This document shows positions 1-7,352 of a stretch of DNA of 64,000 nt, in pieces. Where the stretch lies: the NCBI RefSeq assembly GCF_027307225.1, contig NZ_DAHUXJ010000157.1, forward strand, positions 1 through 64,000. The letters are read 5' to 3'. Made by a program: the position numbers and the translations under genes. The first letter of the stretch is position 1; every line of letters starts with the position of its first letter. The stretch comes from Bradyrhizobium sp. Lineage in GTDB: Bacteria; Pseudomonadota; Alphaproteobacteria; Rhizobiales; Xanthobacteraceae. Under the pieces are notes generated by a model. It ran no database searches. It was not told where the DNA came from and was given only the letters and a program-made list of their open reading frames with translations.

Positions 1-358
1 GGAACGCGTGACCCGCGTTCCGCTGGCCTCGCGGGAAATCGCCGGCGTTCTCAACCTGCGTGGCCGCATCGTCACTGTGATCGATATGCGGGCTCGTCTC
101 GGCTTGCCGAAAAACGACGACGGCAAGCCGCCAATGGCGGTCGGCGTCGATCTGCGCGGCGAGTCCTATGGCCTGCTGATCGACCAGATCGGCGAGGTGC
201 TGAGGCTGCCCGACGAAAGCCGCGAAGAAAATCCGGTCAACCTCGACCCCCGCATGGCGAAGCTTGCCGGAGGCGTGCACCGCCTCGACGGGCAATTGAT
301 GGTCGTTCTCGACGTCGAGCGGGTGCTCGAAATTTCGCCCGAGATGATGGCGGCTTGA
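1..358 (+). CDS. cheW: Chemotaxis coupling protein CheW, C-terminal part (5' end outside window)
   Basis: The reading frame is open from the first bases of the window and ends at a TGA at 356-358, so the N-terminus is missing. The visible 118 or so residues match the second half of a CheW/SH3-like fold: the ERVTRVPLA stretch, the strongly conserved EIAGVLNLRGRIVTVIDMR block, and a final segment on which the binding surface for CheA and receptor tips is built. CheW links the CheA kinase to chemoreceptors in the cytoplasmic signalling array. cheY follows after 60 nt, then cheB and cheR, so this is the tail of a che operon whose cheA would be expected upstream. The GTG at position 8 is only the first in-window start codon and is not the real start. 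Identification is firm. Confidence 0.93.
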   Translation, partial: ERVTRVPLASREIAGVLNLRGRIVTVIDMRARLGLPKNDDGKPPMAVGVDLRGESYGLLIDQIGEVLRLPDESREENPVNLDPRMAKLAGGVHRLDGQLMVVLDVERVLEISPEMMAA

Positions 359-418
359 GGTCAGACGAGAGCGTAGCGAAGAACCGCAACTGTTTTTCCA
401 AGGATAAGGGCAACAACA

Positions 419-784
419 ATGAAAACATGTCTGGTCGTGGATGACTCGAGCGTCATTCGAAAGGTTGCTAGGCGCATTCTGGAAGGCCTGGATTTCCAGA
501 TTGTCGAGGCCGAGGACGGCGAGAAGGCGCTGGAGGTCTGCAAACGCAGCCTGCCGGAAGCGATCCTTCTCGACTGGAACATGCCGATCATGGACGGCTA
601 CGAGTTCCTCGGCAATCTCCGCCGCATGCCCGGCGGCGATCAGCCCAAGGTGGTGTTCTGCACGACGGAAAACGACGTCGCCCATATTGCGCGTGCGCTT
701 CACGCCGGCGCCAACGAGTACATCATGAAGCCGTTCGACAAGGACATCGTCACGGCCAAGTTCCAGGAAGTCGGTCTGATCTGA
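419..784 (+). CDS. cheY: Chemotaxis response regulator CheY
   Basis: This 121-residue protein is a stand-alone receiver domain. It has the acidic pair in VVDDS near residues 8-9, the phospho-acceptor Asp52 in LLDWNMPIMDG, a Thr-Glu pair in FCTTEN and the conserved Lys in MKPF near residue 104. No output domain follows, as expected for CheY, which carries phosphoryl groups from CheA to the flagellar motor switch. The gene lies between cheW and cheB in the same orientation. The ATG at 419 is preceded by a purine-rich AAGGATAAGGGC stretch that can act as ribosome binding site. A single-domain receiver with another role is possible by sequence alone, but the neighbours make CheY the natural call. 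Confidence 0.95.
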   Translation: MKTCLVVDDSSVIRKVARRILEGLDFQIVEAEDGEKALEVCKRSLPEAILLDWNMPIMDGYEFLGNLRRMPGGDQPKVVFCTTENDVAHIARALHAGANEYIMKPFDKDIVTAKFQEVGLI

Positions 785-877
785 TTGGGTGTAGCTATCC
801 GGCGGCTTGCGGGCGCCGGCGATGCTGCTGACAGTGAATTTTGATTGCAGCAGGTGAGTTGAGTTCGGTTGGTGCGT

Positions 878-2047
878 ATGAGCGTTGCGTTGACAAGTCC
901 GGCGGCCCCTCGCCCGGTGCAGCAAGAGCCGCTGCGGGTGATGCTGGTTGACGATTCCATCGTCATCAGGGGCATGATTTCGCGCTGGCTTGGGTCTGAG
1001 CCCGACATCGTCGTGGCGGCGGCGCTGCGTACCGGCCGCGAGGCGGTCAACCAGCTCGAGCGCATCAACCCCGATATTGCCGTGCTCGATATCGAAATGC
1101 CCGAGCTCGACGGCATTTCCGCGCTGCCGCTGCTGCTGGCGAAGAAACGCAACCTGATCGTCATCATGGCGTCGACGCTGACCCGCCGCAACGCGGAGAT
1201 CAGCTTCAAGGCGCTGTCGCTTGGCGCTTCGGATTATATCCCCAAGCCGGAAAGCACGCGCGAGGCCGGCGCCGCAGAGACCTTCCGCCACGATCTGGTG
1301 CGGAAGATCCGGCATCTCGGCGCCAAGGTCCGCCGAGCTTCGCATCCGACCGCAGCGCCGTCGCTGGTGCCGTCCGCCGACCGCATGCGGGAGATCGTGG
1401 CGCGCGCGCCAATGGCTGCGCCTGCCGTCGCACCGGTGGTGCGGCGCAACTTCTCGACGCAAAATCCCCGCGTGCTTCTGATCGGTTCCTCGACCGGCGG
1501 CCCGCAGGCGCTGATGAGCGTCGTCGCCGAGATCGCTCCGGTGATCGATCGTTTCCCGGTGCTCATTACCCAGCACATGCCGCCGACGTTCACGACGATT
1601 CTGGCCGAGCACCTGGCGCGCTCCAGCAACCGGCCGGCGCGGGAAGCCGTCGACGGCGAAGCGGTCAAGGCCGGTCACATCTATCTCGCGCCGGGTGGCC
1701 GCCATATGCGCGTGGTGCGCCACGGGACGGAGCCGGTCATTGTTCTCGATGACGGTCCACCGGTGAATTTCTGCAAGCCGGCGGTCGATCCTCTGTTCGC
1801 TTCCGCGGTCGAGGTCTGGCAGGGGTCCATCCTGGCGCTGATCCTGACGGGAATGGGCTCCGACGGCATGCGCGGCGGCAAGGACATTGTCGCGGCCGGC
1901 GGCAGCGTGATCGCCCAGGACGAAGCCACAAGCGTGGTGTGGGGCATGCCGGGCGCGGCTGCCCATGCCGGCATCTGCTCGGCGGTACTGCCGCTCAATC
2001 AAATCGCACCGAAACTGGTGAAGCTGTTTTCAGGAGATCGCTCGTGA
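878..2047 (+). CDS. cheB: Chemotaxis protein-glutamate methylesterase/deamidase CheB
   Basis: The protein has an N-terminal receiver domain (DDS motif, acceptor Asp in LDIEMPELDG), a proline- and alanine-rich linker, and a C-terminal methylesterase domain. The esterase motifs are visible: the nucleophile Ser in GSSTGGPQAL, the His in TQHMPP and the Asp in TGMGSDGM. CheB removes methyl groups from chemoreceptor glutamates and is activated by CheA. The ATG at 878 is preferred over the TTG at 869, which would add three residues. The stop TGA overlaps the GTG start of cheR by four bases (GTGA), so the opposing enzymes CheB and CheR are translationally coupled. Confidence 0.95.
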   Translation: MSVALTSPAAPRPVQQEPLRVMLVDDSIVIRGMISRWLGSEPDIVVAAALRTGREAVNQLERINPDIAVLDIEMPELDGISALPLLLAKKRNLIVIMASTLTRRNAEISFKALSLGASDYIPKPESTREAGAAETFRHDLVRKIRHLGAKVRRASHPTAAPSLVPSADRMREIVARAPMAAPAVAPVVRRNFSTQNPRVLLIGSSTGGPQALMSVVAEIAPVIDRFPVLITQHMPPTFTTILAEHLARSSNRPAREAVDGEAVKAGHIYLAPGGRHMRVVRHGTEPVIVLDDGPPVNFCKPAVDPLFASAVEVWQGSILALILTGMGSDGMRGGKDIVAAGGSVIAQDEATSVVWGMPGAAAHAGICSAVLPLNQIAPKLVKLFSGDRS

Positions 2048-2922
2048 CGCCGTTGGATTATGAGTTCTTGCGCAAGCTCCTGAAGGAGCGTTCCGGGCTC
2101 GATCTGTCCGCAGACAAGCAATACCTGGTCGAGAGCCGGCTGGTGCCGCTGGCACGCAAGGCGAACCTCGCGGGCATTACCGATCTCGTTCTGAAGATGA
2201 AGGCGGGAGCTGCGGAGCCGTTGATTGCCGAGGTGGTCGAAGCCATGACCACCAACGAGACCTTCTTCTTCCGCGACAAGACCCCGTTCGATCATCTCAA
2301 GGACACCATGCTGCCGGCGGTGTTGCAGGCGCGCGCGGCGCGACGCACGCTGCGCATCTGGTGCGCTGCCTCTTCCACGGGGCAGGAGCCCTATTCGATC
2401 GCGATGTGCCTGAAGGGGATGGGCGCGGCGCTCGCGGGCTGGAGGATCGACATCGTCGCGACCGATCTGTCGCAAGGCGTTCTGGAAAAGTCCAAGGCGG
2501 GCATTTTCAGCCAGTTCGAGGTTCAGCGTGGCCTGCCGATTCAACTCCTGGTCAAGCATTTCACGCAGGTCGGCGACATGTGGCAGCTCAACGCCGACAT
2601 CCGCTCGATGGTCCAGCATCGCCAGCTCAACCTGCTGCAGGATTTCAGCCACCTCGGAACCTTCGACATCATTTTCTGCCGCAACGTCCTGATTTATTTC
2701 GATCAGGACACCAAAGCTGTCATTTTCGAGCGCATGTCGAGGCTGGTCGAAGGCGACGGCTTCCTGGTGCTCGGTGCCGCCGAGTCCGTGGTGGGAATTT
2801 CGGATGCCTTCAAGCCCTATCCCGACCGGCGCGGGCTCTATCGCCCGAACGCGATGCGGAGCGTGAAGCCGCTTCTGATGGGCGTCATGCCGCCAAAAGT
2901 CGCCGCGGTAGCCGCACGGTAG
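2044..2922 (+). CDS. cheR: Chemotaxis protein methyltransferase CheR
   Basis: CheR methylates receptor glutamates with S-adenosylmethionine. The 292-residue protein has the N-terminal helical CheR domain (DYEFLRKLLKERSGLDL), the TTNETFFFRD motif, the SAM-binding segment around SSTGQEPYSIAM, and the late FDIIFCRNVLIYF motif typical of CheR. A longer upstream reading from 1939 exists but would overlap cheB heavily. The GTG at 2044 is preceded by AGGAG at a good distance and overlaps the cheB stop, so it is chosen. The gene ends the che operon; a run of hairpin repeats begins about 40 nt downstream. Confidence 0.95.
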   Translation: MTPLDYEFLRKLLKERSGLDLSADKQYLVESRLVPLARKANLAGITDLVLKMKAGAAEPLIAEVVEAMTTNETFFFRDKTPFDHLKDTMLPAVLQARAARRTLRIWCAASSTGQEPYSIAMCLKGMGAALAGWRIDIVATDLSQGVLEKSKAGIFSQFEVQRGLPIQLLVKHFTQVGDMWQLNADIRSMVQHRQLNLLQDFSHLGTFDIIFCRNVLIYFDQDTKAVIFERMSRLVEGDGFLVLGAAESVVGISDAFKPYPDRRGLYRPNAMRSVKPLLMGVMPPKVAAVAAR

Positions 2923-2963
2923 ATCTTTCCTCCACGCTTCGGTCGCGAGACGGCCGGTGCACC

Positions 2964-3020
2964 ATTTGCAGTTCCTGGAATTCACCGCCTTTGATGCAGG
3001 ATCTTCAAATGGGCGGCACT
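2964..3020. repeat. Degenerate type I hairpin repeat, left end lost
   Basis: The left arm ATTTGCAGTTCCTG (2964-2977) and the right arm TGCAGGATCTTCAAAT plus GGGCGGCACT (2995-3020) match the type I hairpin at 6485-6563 with a few changes, but the outer CTAGTG end is missing on the left. It looks like a decayed or truncated member of the family described for 3025-3194. Confidence 0.6.
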
Positions 3021-3024
3021 GGGC

Positions 3025-3194
3025 CTAGTATCGCCGATCTGAAGTCCCTGCACCACAAGCGGCGAAATTTGATCAGGGACTTCAGATCGATAAAGCGGTA
3101 CTAGAATCAATAAGTTTGCTAGGGCCCATGACTTTCCGAAGTTCGTGAAAGTGGGCGCTGCGATGGAGCACGAACTTCGGAAAGTGGGCACTAG
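3025..3194 (+). repeat. Two-hairpin CTAG-bounded repeat unit, copy 1 (direct)
   Basis: Two hairpins are separated by a 14-nt spacer between CTAG ends. Hairpin one (3025-3104) begins CTAGTA, ends TACTAG and has the stem CGATCTGAAGTCCCTG paired with its exact complement at 3074-3089. Hairpin two (3119-3194) begins and ends with CTAG and has the stem ACTTTCCGAAGTTCGTG paired with its complement. The spacer AATCAATAAGTTTG recurs, inverted, between the hairpins at 6395-6563. No coding sequence is present. The unit lies between the end of the che operon and the end of ctrA, where genes converge. Confidence 0.85.
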
Positions 3195-3228
3195 ATTCGC
3201 ATAACCCGGGTGTCGCGGCATGCCTGCC

Positions 3229-3395
3229 CTAGTGTGGCGACTCTGACGTTCCTTTCAGTCTTGCAGCGAGCTCCTCAAAGGAACGTCAGAGTCAAAGCCA
3301 CACTAGAATCATCTAGTTGCTAGTGTCCCTTTGGTACTGACATTCGTAAAAGTGCCTGTCGCGATATGATACGAATGTCAGAACCGGGACACTAG
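3229..3395 (+). repeat. Two-hairpin CTAG-bounded repeat unit, copy 2 (direct)
   Basis: Hairpin one (3229-3306) runs from CTAGTGTGGC to CACTAG with the stem GACTCTGACGTTCCTTT and its complement. Hairpin two (3320-3395) runs from CTAGTGTCCC to GGGACACTAG with the stem CTGACATTCGTA and its complement. The spacer between them (AATCATCTAGTTG) begins like that of copy 1. Stem bases differ from copy 1, but both arms differ together, so base pairing is kept. Confidence 0.82.
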
Positions 3396-3414
3396 GCTTC
3401 AATCCCCAAATAAA

Positions 3415-3438
3415 AACCCCGCCATTTGCGGCGGGGTT
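3415..3438 (-). terminator. Rho-independent terminator of ctrA
   Basis: AACCCCGCC and GGCGGGGTT form a perfect 9-bp stem with a 6-nt loop. Read on the minus strand it is followed by a T-run (TTTTTATTT), and it lies about 40 nt beyond the ctrA stop codon. This is a textbook intrinsic terminator for ctrA. Confidence 0.85.
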
Positions 3439-3477
3439 CAGTCTGGGAGGAGTGAGCCTACGGGCTCGCACGAAAGG

Positions 3478-4179
3478 TCAGGCGGGAATGCGCTCTTCAT
3501 GCTCGTGCGGCTCGCGCAGCACGTAGCCGCGGCCCCACACGGTCTCGATGAAGTTGCGGCCTTCGGAAGCATTCGCGAGCTTCTTGCGCAGCTTGCAGAT
3601 GAAGACGTCGATGATCTTCAGTTCCGGCTCGTCCATACCGCCGTAGAGGTGGTTGAGGAACATTTCCTTGGTGAGCGTGGTGCCCTTGCGGAGCGAAAGC
3701 AACTCCAGCATCTGGTATTCCTTGCCGGTCAGATGCACGCGCTGGCCGCCGACTTCCACCGTCTTGGTGTCGAGATTGACGACGAGGTCGCCGGTCTGGA
3801 TGACCGACTGGGCGTGACCCTTGGAACGGCGCACGATCGCATGGATGCGGGCGACCAGTTCGTCCTTGTGGAAGGGCTTGGTCATATAGTCGTCGGCGCC
3901 GACGCCGAGACCCTTGACCTTGTCCTCGATGCCGGCGAGGCCGGAGAGGATCAGAATGGGTGTCTTGATCTTGGAGACCCGCAGCTGCTTGAGCACGTCA
4001 TAGCCGGACATGTCGGGCAGGTTAAGGTCGAGAAGGATAATGTCGTAATCGTAAAGCTTGCCGAGATCGACGCCTTCTTCGCCGAGATCCGTCGTATAGA
4101 CGTTAAAACTCTCGGATTTCAGCATCAACTCGATCGACTGCGCGACGGCGCTGTCATCTTCTATCAGCAAAACGCGCAT
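3478..4179 (-). CDS. ctrA: Cell-cycle master response regulator CtrA
   Basis: CtrA is the OmpR-family regulator that controls DNA replication, division, motility and polar development in alphaproteobacteria. The 233-residue protein has a receiver domain with acidic EDD near residues 8-9, acceptor Asp51 in LLDLNLPDM and Lys101 in MTKPF. Its winged-helix domain contains the highly conserved GKEYQMLELLSLRKGTTLTK region and ends with VWGRGYVLREP. This is close to the canonical CtrA sequence, so the call is firm. It is transcribed alone, away from fliI, and ends at a strong terminator. Its upstream region carries an unusual cluster of GANTC sites and TTAA half-sites, consistent with control by CcrM methylation and autoregulation; that link is inferred. 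Confidence 0.97.
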   Translation of the reverse strand: MRVLLIEDDSAVAQSIELMLKSESFNVYTTDLGEEGVDLGKLYDYDIILLDLNLPDMSGYDVLKQLRVSKIKTPILILSGLAGIEDKVKGLGVGADDYMTKPFHKDELVARIHAIVRRSKGHAQSVIQTGDLVVNLDTKTVEVGGQRVHLTGKEYQMLELLSLRKGTTLTKEMFLNHLYGGMDEPELKIIDVFICKLRKKLANASEGRNFIETVWGRGYVLREPHEHEERIPA

Positions 4180-4546
4180 GCCAGTCCCCTATCGTCGCCG
4201 CTCCGGGCGTCAGGTCGGCCGCACTTGCGGCACTCAAAACGCCTTTGAACAACTGATTCGGATCCTGACGGGATATGGTTAACAAAATCTGATTCTGATC
4301 CGCAAGGCCTTGAGGTGCAATTTTTTTCGAATCGCCCTAAGATATTGCGTCGAAGCAGCTTTTCGTATCCGATCTCGTTCAAGCTCTACATTAAGAGTCG
4401 GTTCTATTCGACTCTCAAGATTCGCCCTTCCTGAACCCAGGTCGAGCGACCTCAGTCACCAAAGACAGTGACGTAATGATTAACGATGCGAGTAAACACC
4501 AAGTTAAGGTTCGGCCTCCAAGCTGCGAAAACTTAAGGTTTTCGCA
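4180..4546. promoter_or_regulatory. Divergent ctrA/fliI control region with GANTC cluster
   Basis: This 367-nt stretch separates the start codons of ctrA and fliI. It contains six GANTC sequences at 4255, 4291, 4329, 4395, 4410 and 4419. It also has TTAA tetramers at 4279, 4391, 4480, 4504 and 4533, the half-site of the CtrA box TTAA-N7-TTAA. I find no perfect full CtrA box; TTAA at 4480 followed after seven bases by AGTA is the nearest. GANTC is the CcrM methylation target known to tune ctrA transcription in Caulobacter. The region is clearly more AT-rich than its flanks. No promoter elements are assigned with confidence. Confidence 0.6.
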
Positions 4547-5872
4547 ATGAAGGCGCTCGCCGAACAGATCAGCGATATCGACGGCATCAACATCTACGGC
4601 CGCGTCGTCGGCGTTCGCGGCCTGATGGTGGAGATCGCAGGTCCCATCCACGCCATGAGCGTCGGCGCGCGCATCGTGATCGACACCGGCGACAACCGTT
4701 TCATTCCCTGCGAGGTCATCGGCTTCACCGGGAACAATGCCGTTGTGATGCCTTTCGCCGGCCTCGACGGGGTAAGGCGCGGCTGCCGCGCGGTGATCGG
4801 CAATTCCGGCAACCAGGTGCGCCCGTCGGCAAAGTGGCTCGGCCGGGTGCTCAACGCTTTGGGCGAGCCGATCGACGGCAAGGGGCCGCTGGAGCACGGC
4901 GCCTCGCCCGTACCCTATCGCAACGCGCCGCCGCCGGCGCATTCCCGCAGGCGGGTCGGCGCCCCGCTCGACCTCGGCGTGCGCGCCCTCAATACTTTCC
5001 TGACCTGCTGCAGGGGGCAGCGGCTCGGCATCTTCTCAGGCTCGGGCGTCGGCAAGTCGGTGCTGCTGTCGATGCTCGCGCGCAACGTCGATGCCGATAT
5101 CACGGTGATCGGCCTGATCGGCGAACGCGGCCGCGAGGTGCAGGAATTCCTGCAGGACGACCTTGGCGATGAAGGGCTGGCGCGTTCGGTGGTGGTGGTC
5201 GCCACTTCCGACGAGCCCGCGCTGATGCGGCGGCAGGCCGCTTATCTTACGCTTGCGATCGCCGAACATTTTCGCGACCAGGACCAGGACGTGCTGTGCC
5301 TGATGGACTCAGTGACGCGCTTTGCGATGGCCCAGCGTGAGATCGGGCTTTCGGCCGGTGAGCCGCCGACCGCCAAAGGCTACACGCCGACTGTGTTTAC
5401 CGAGCTGCCGAAGCTGCTCGAACGCGCTGGCCCCGGCGTCGGCGCGGGCACCATCACCGGCATCTTTACGGTGCTGGTCGATGGCGACGACCATAATGAG
5501 CCGATCGCGGACGCCGTTCGCGGCATCCTTGATGGCCACATCGTGATGGAACGGCGCATCGCCGAGCGCGGCCGGTTTCCTGCCATCAACATTCTCAAGT
5601 CGGTTTCGCGCACGATGCCGAAATCGGCCGACCCGGCCTTCCTGCCCGTGATCACCAAGGCCCGCCAGGTCATGGCGACTTACGCCGATATGGAGGAGTT
5701 GATCCGGCTCGGGGCCTATAAAGCGGGCTCCAGCGTCGAGGTGGATGAGGCGATCCGCCTGCACGAGCCCCTGGAGACCTTTTTGCGCCAGGCCAAAGAC
5801 GAGAGTACCGCCCTTAACGAAGGTTATGGGCGATTAGATCGAATCCTGAAGGGTTTGGAAACGGAACGCTAA
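4547..5872 (+). CDS. fliI: Flagellar export ATPase FliI
   Basis: FliI is the F1-beta-like ATPase of the flagellar type III export apparatus at the cytoplasmic face of the inner membrane. The 441-residue length is typical. The Walker A motif GSGVGKS lies at residues 165-171, preceded by RLGIFSGSG; the Walker B strand is in DVLCLMDSVTRFAMAQREIG. The GYTPTVFTELPKLLERAG segment and C-terminal KAGSSVEVDEAI are characteristic of FliI rather than the ATP synthase subunits. The ATG at 4547 follows a divergent regulatory region shared with ctrA, and fliJ follows, forming the usual fliI-fliJ pair. CtrA control of fliI is likely but not shown. Confidence 0.96.
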   Translation: MKALAEQISDIDGINIYGRVVGVRGLMVEIAGPIHAMSVGARIVIDTGDNRFIPCEVIGFTGNNAVVMPFAGLDGVRRGCRAVIGNSGNQVRPSAKWLGRVLNALGEPIDGKGPLEHGASPVPYRNAPPPAHSRRRVGAPLDLGVRALNTFLTCCRGQRLGIFSGSGVGKSVLLSMLARNVDADITVIGLIGERGREVQEFLQDDLGDEGLARSVVVVATSDEPALMRRQAAYLTLAIAEHFRDQDQDVLCLMDSVTRFAMAQREIGLSAGEPPTAKGYTPTVFTELPKLLERAGPGVGAGTITGIFTVLVDGDDHNEPIADAVRGILDGHIVMERRIAERGRFPAINILKSVSRTMPKSADPAFLPVITKARQVMATYADMEELIRLGAYKAGSSVEVDEAIRLHEPLETFLRQAKDESTALNEGYGRLDRILKGLETER

Positions 5873-5978
5873 CTTTGTCAGGCCATCATCCGCGCCACAG
5901 TTGTAACGCCGGCGGGGCCCCGCAGGGGAGCCGGTGCTGTCCCTTAGCCAAATTGGGACTTCTGGGGAGTATGAGTCG

Positions 5979-6398
5979 ATGAAGTCACGTGAAACGCTTA
6001 TCCGTCTGAAGAAATTTCAGGTCGACGAAAAGCGCCGCAGGGTCTCGCAGATCGAATCCATGATCGCTGATTTCCAGCGGATGTCGGTCGACCTGGAGCG
6101 CGAAATCCAGACCGAACAGGAACGCGCCGGTATCAACGATCCCTCGCACTTCGCCTATCCGACCTACGCCAAGGCGGCGATCCAGCGCCGGGAAAATCTC
6201 ACCCGTTCCGCCGAAGAGCTGCGCGTTCAGCTCGAGGAGGCGCGCGGCCTGTTGGCCGAAGCGTTCGACGAACTCAAGAAGGTCGAACTGCTGGACGAGC
6301 GCGATCAGGCGCGCGAGCGCGCCGAAGAGAGCGCCCGCGAGCAGGCCGATATGGACAGCATCGGCTTGATGCGCGCCCGGATCGGGGCCATCGCCTAG
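5979..6398 (+). CDS. fliJ: Flagellar export protein FliJ
   Basis: FliJ is a small coiled-coil protein that couples FliI to the FlhA export gate. This 139-residue protein is almost wholly helical and charged, starting MKSRETLIRLKKFQVDEKRRRVSQIE, which is the usual FliJ N-terminus, followed by long heptad-like Glu/Arg/Leu-rich helices. An upstream start at 5934 is possible, but the ATG at 5979 has a GGGGAG ribosome binding site nine bases ahead and gives the expected length. The gene lies about 106 nt after fliI in the same orientation. Its TAG stop is embedded in the CTAG end of a hairpin repeat starting at 6395. Confidence 0.9.
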   Translation: MKSRETLIRLKKFQVDEKRRRVSQIESMIADFQRMSVDLEREIQTEQERAGINDPSHFAYPTYAKAAIQRRENLTRSAEELRVQLEEARGLLAEAFDELKKVELLDERDQARERAEESAREQADMDSIGLMRARIGAIA

Positions 6399-6563
6399 TG
6401 CCCACTTTCCGAAGTCCGTGTTACATCTCAGCACGACCTTTCACGGACTTCGGAAAGCTATGGGCACTAGCAGACTTATTGATTCTAGTGCCGCTTTTCT
6501 ATTTGAAGTTCCTGAACAGAATTAGCCGCTTGTGGTGCAGGAACTTCAAATAGGCGGCACTAG
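6395..6563 (-). repeat. Two-hairpin CTAG-bounded repeat unit, copy 3 (inverted)
   Basis: Hairpin one (6395-6470) has the stem ACTTTCCGAAGTCCGTG and its complement, hence type II. Hairpin two (6485-6563) has the stem ATTTGAAGTTCCTG and its complement, hence type I. The spacer CAGACTTATTGATT is the reverse complement of the copy 1 spacer with one mismatch, and the loop of hairpin two contains GCCGCTTGTGGTG, the exact complement of the loop bases of the first hairpin in copy 1. The unit is therefore inverted relative to copy 1. Its first CTAG contains the fliJ stop codon. Confidence 0.87.
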
Positions 6564-6600
6564 GGCGCGCTTCGTCTCCCCGATATCGTTTGGACTGCCG

Positions 6601-6630
6601 AAACCCGGACCCCGCAAGGTCCGGGTTTTT
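6601..6630 (+). terminator. Rho-independent terminator after fliI-fliJ
   Basis: ACCCGGACC and GGTCCGGGT form a perfect 9-bp stem around CCGCAA, followed on the plus strand by a run of T. It lies about 200 nt beyond fliJ, after the hairpin repeat, and probably ends the fliI-fliJ transcript. Confidence 0.82.
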
Positions 6631-6806
6631 GCCTGCCCATGTTACCTGCCATGTTCGCGTGGCTTTCCGGGCCGGCGCTGTGGCACCCGTTCACAGCGGC
6701 GATGTCTTTCCAGGTAGACTGATTCGTCGCAAGATGGGATACGACGGGTTCGCGGTTACCGCTTTCTCTCAAAGCAAGCGACAGGCCCGCGATTTGGGGG
6801 ACGCTT

Positions 6807-7352
6807 ATGCTGACGCCAGCAGAGCTGGTCTGGCTGATTGCCGCCGTGGCGAAGGGCGACCAGGCCGCCTTCGAGCGGCTCTACGCCGCCACGCGGGCGA
6901 AACTCTTTGGCGTCGTTTTGCGTATCTTGCGCCGACAGGATCTCGCCGAGGAGGTCATACAAGAAGCTTACGTCAAGATCTGGAACAGCGCCGGACGGTT
7001 CAATCCCGGCCAGTCTTCGCCGATCACCTGGATGGCATCGATTGCGCGCAATCGGGCAATCGATGTGGTGCGCAAGCGAACCGAGGCTTCGATCGAGGAA
7101 GAGCCGGCCGCCATGGAAGTGGCAGCCGACGCACCCGATCCGCTGGCGCGGCGTGAGATGACGGAAGACCTGAAGCGGCTTCTGGAATGTGTCGGACGGC
7201 TGGAGCCCGACCGGCAAAAGCTGGTGCTGCTGGCCTACTACAACGGCTGGAGCCGCGAGCAGCTCGCGGAGAAATTCGCAGCGCCGGTGAACACGGTGAA
7301 GACATGGCTGCGCCGCAGCATGATGGATATCAGGGAGTGTCTCGGACTTTGA
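6807..7352 (+). CDS. ECF-type RNA polymerase sigma factor
   Basis: This 181-residue protein has the two-domain layout of extracytoplasmic-function sigma factors. Region 2 is seen in FERLYAATRAKLFGVVLRILRRQDLAEEVIQEAYVKIWNSAGRF, with the SSPITWMASIARNRAIDVVRKR segment contacting the -10 element. Region 4 is seen in LVLLAYYNGWSREQLAEKFAAPVNTVKTWLRRSMMDIRECL, the helix-turn-helix for the -35 element. It resembles the SigK-like ECF group paired with RskA-type anti-sigma factors. A GGGGGA ribosome binding site precedes the ATG. The anti-sigma gene starts directly at the stop codon, so the two are co-translated. The signal sensed and the target regulon cannot be read from the sequence. Confidence 0.9.
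   Translation: MLTPAELVWLIAAVAKGDQAAFERLYAATRAKLFGVVLRILRRQDLAEEVIQEAYVKIWNSAGRFNPGQSSPITWMASIARNRAIDVVRKRTEASIEEEPAAMEVAADAPDPLARREMTEDLKRLLECVGRLEPDRQKLVLLAYYNGWSREQLAEKFAAPVNTVKTWLRRSMMDIRECLGL

Noticed and set aside
2923..3400. CRISPR array suggested by clustered repeats
   Set aside because: The repeats are long palindromic hairpins of differing stem sequence, not identical short direct repeats with unique spacers; no cas genes are present.
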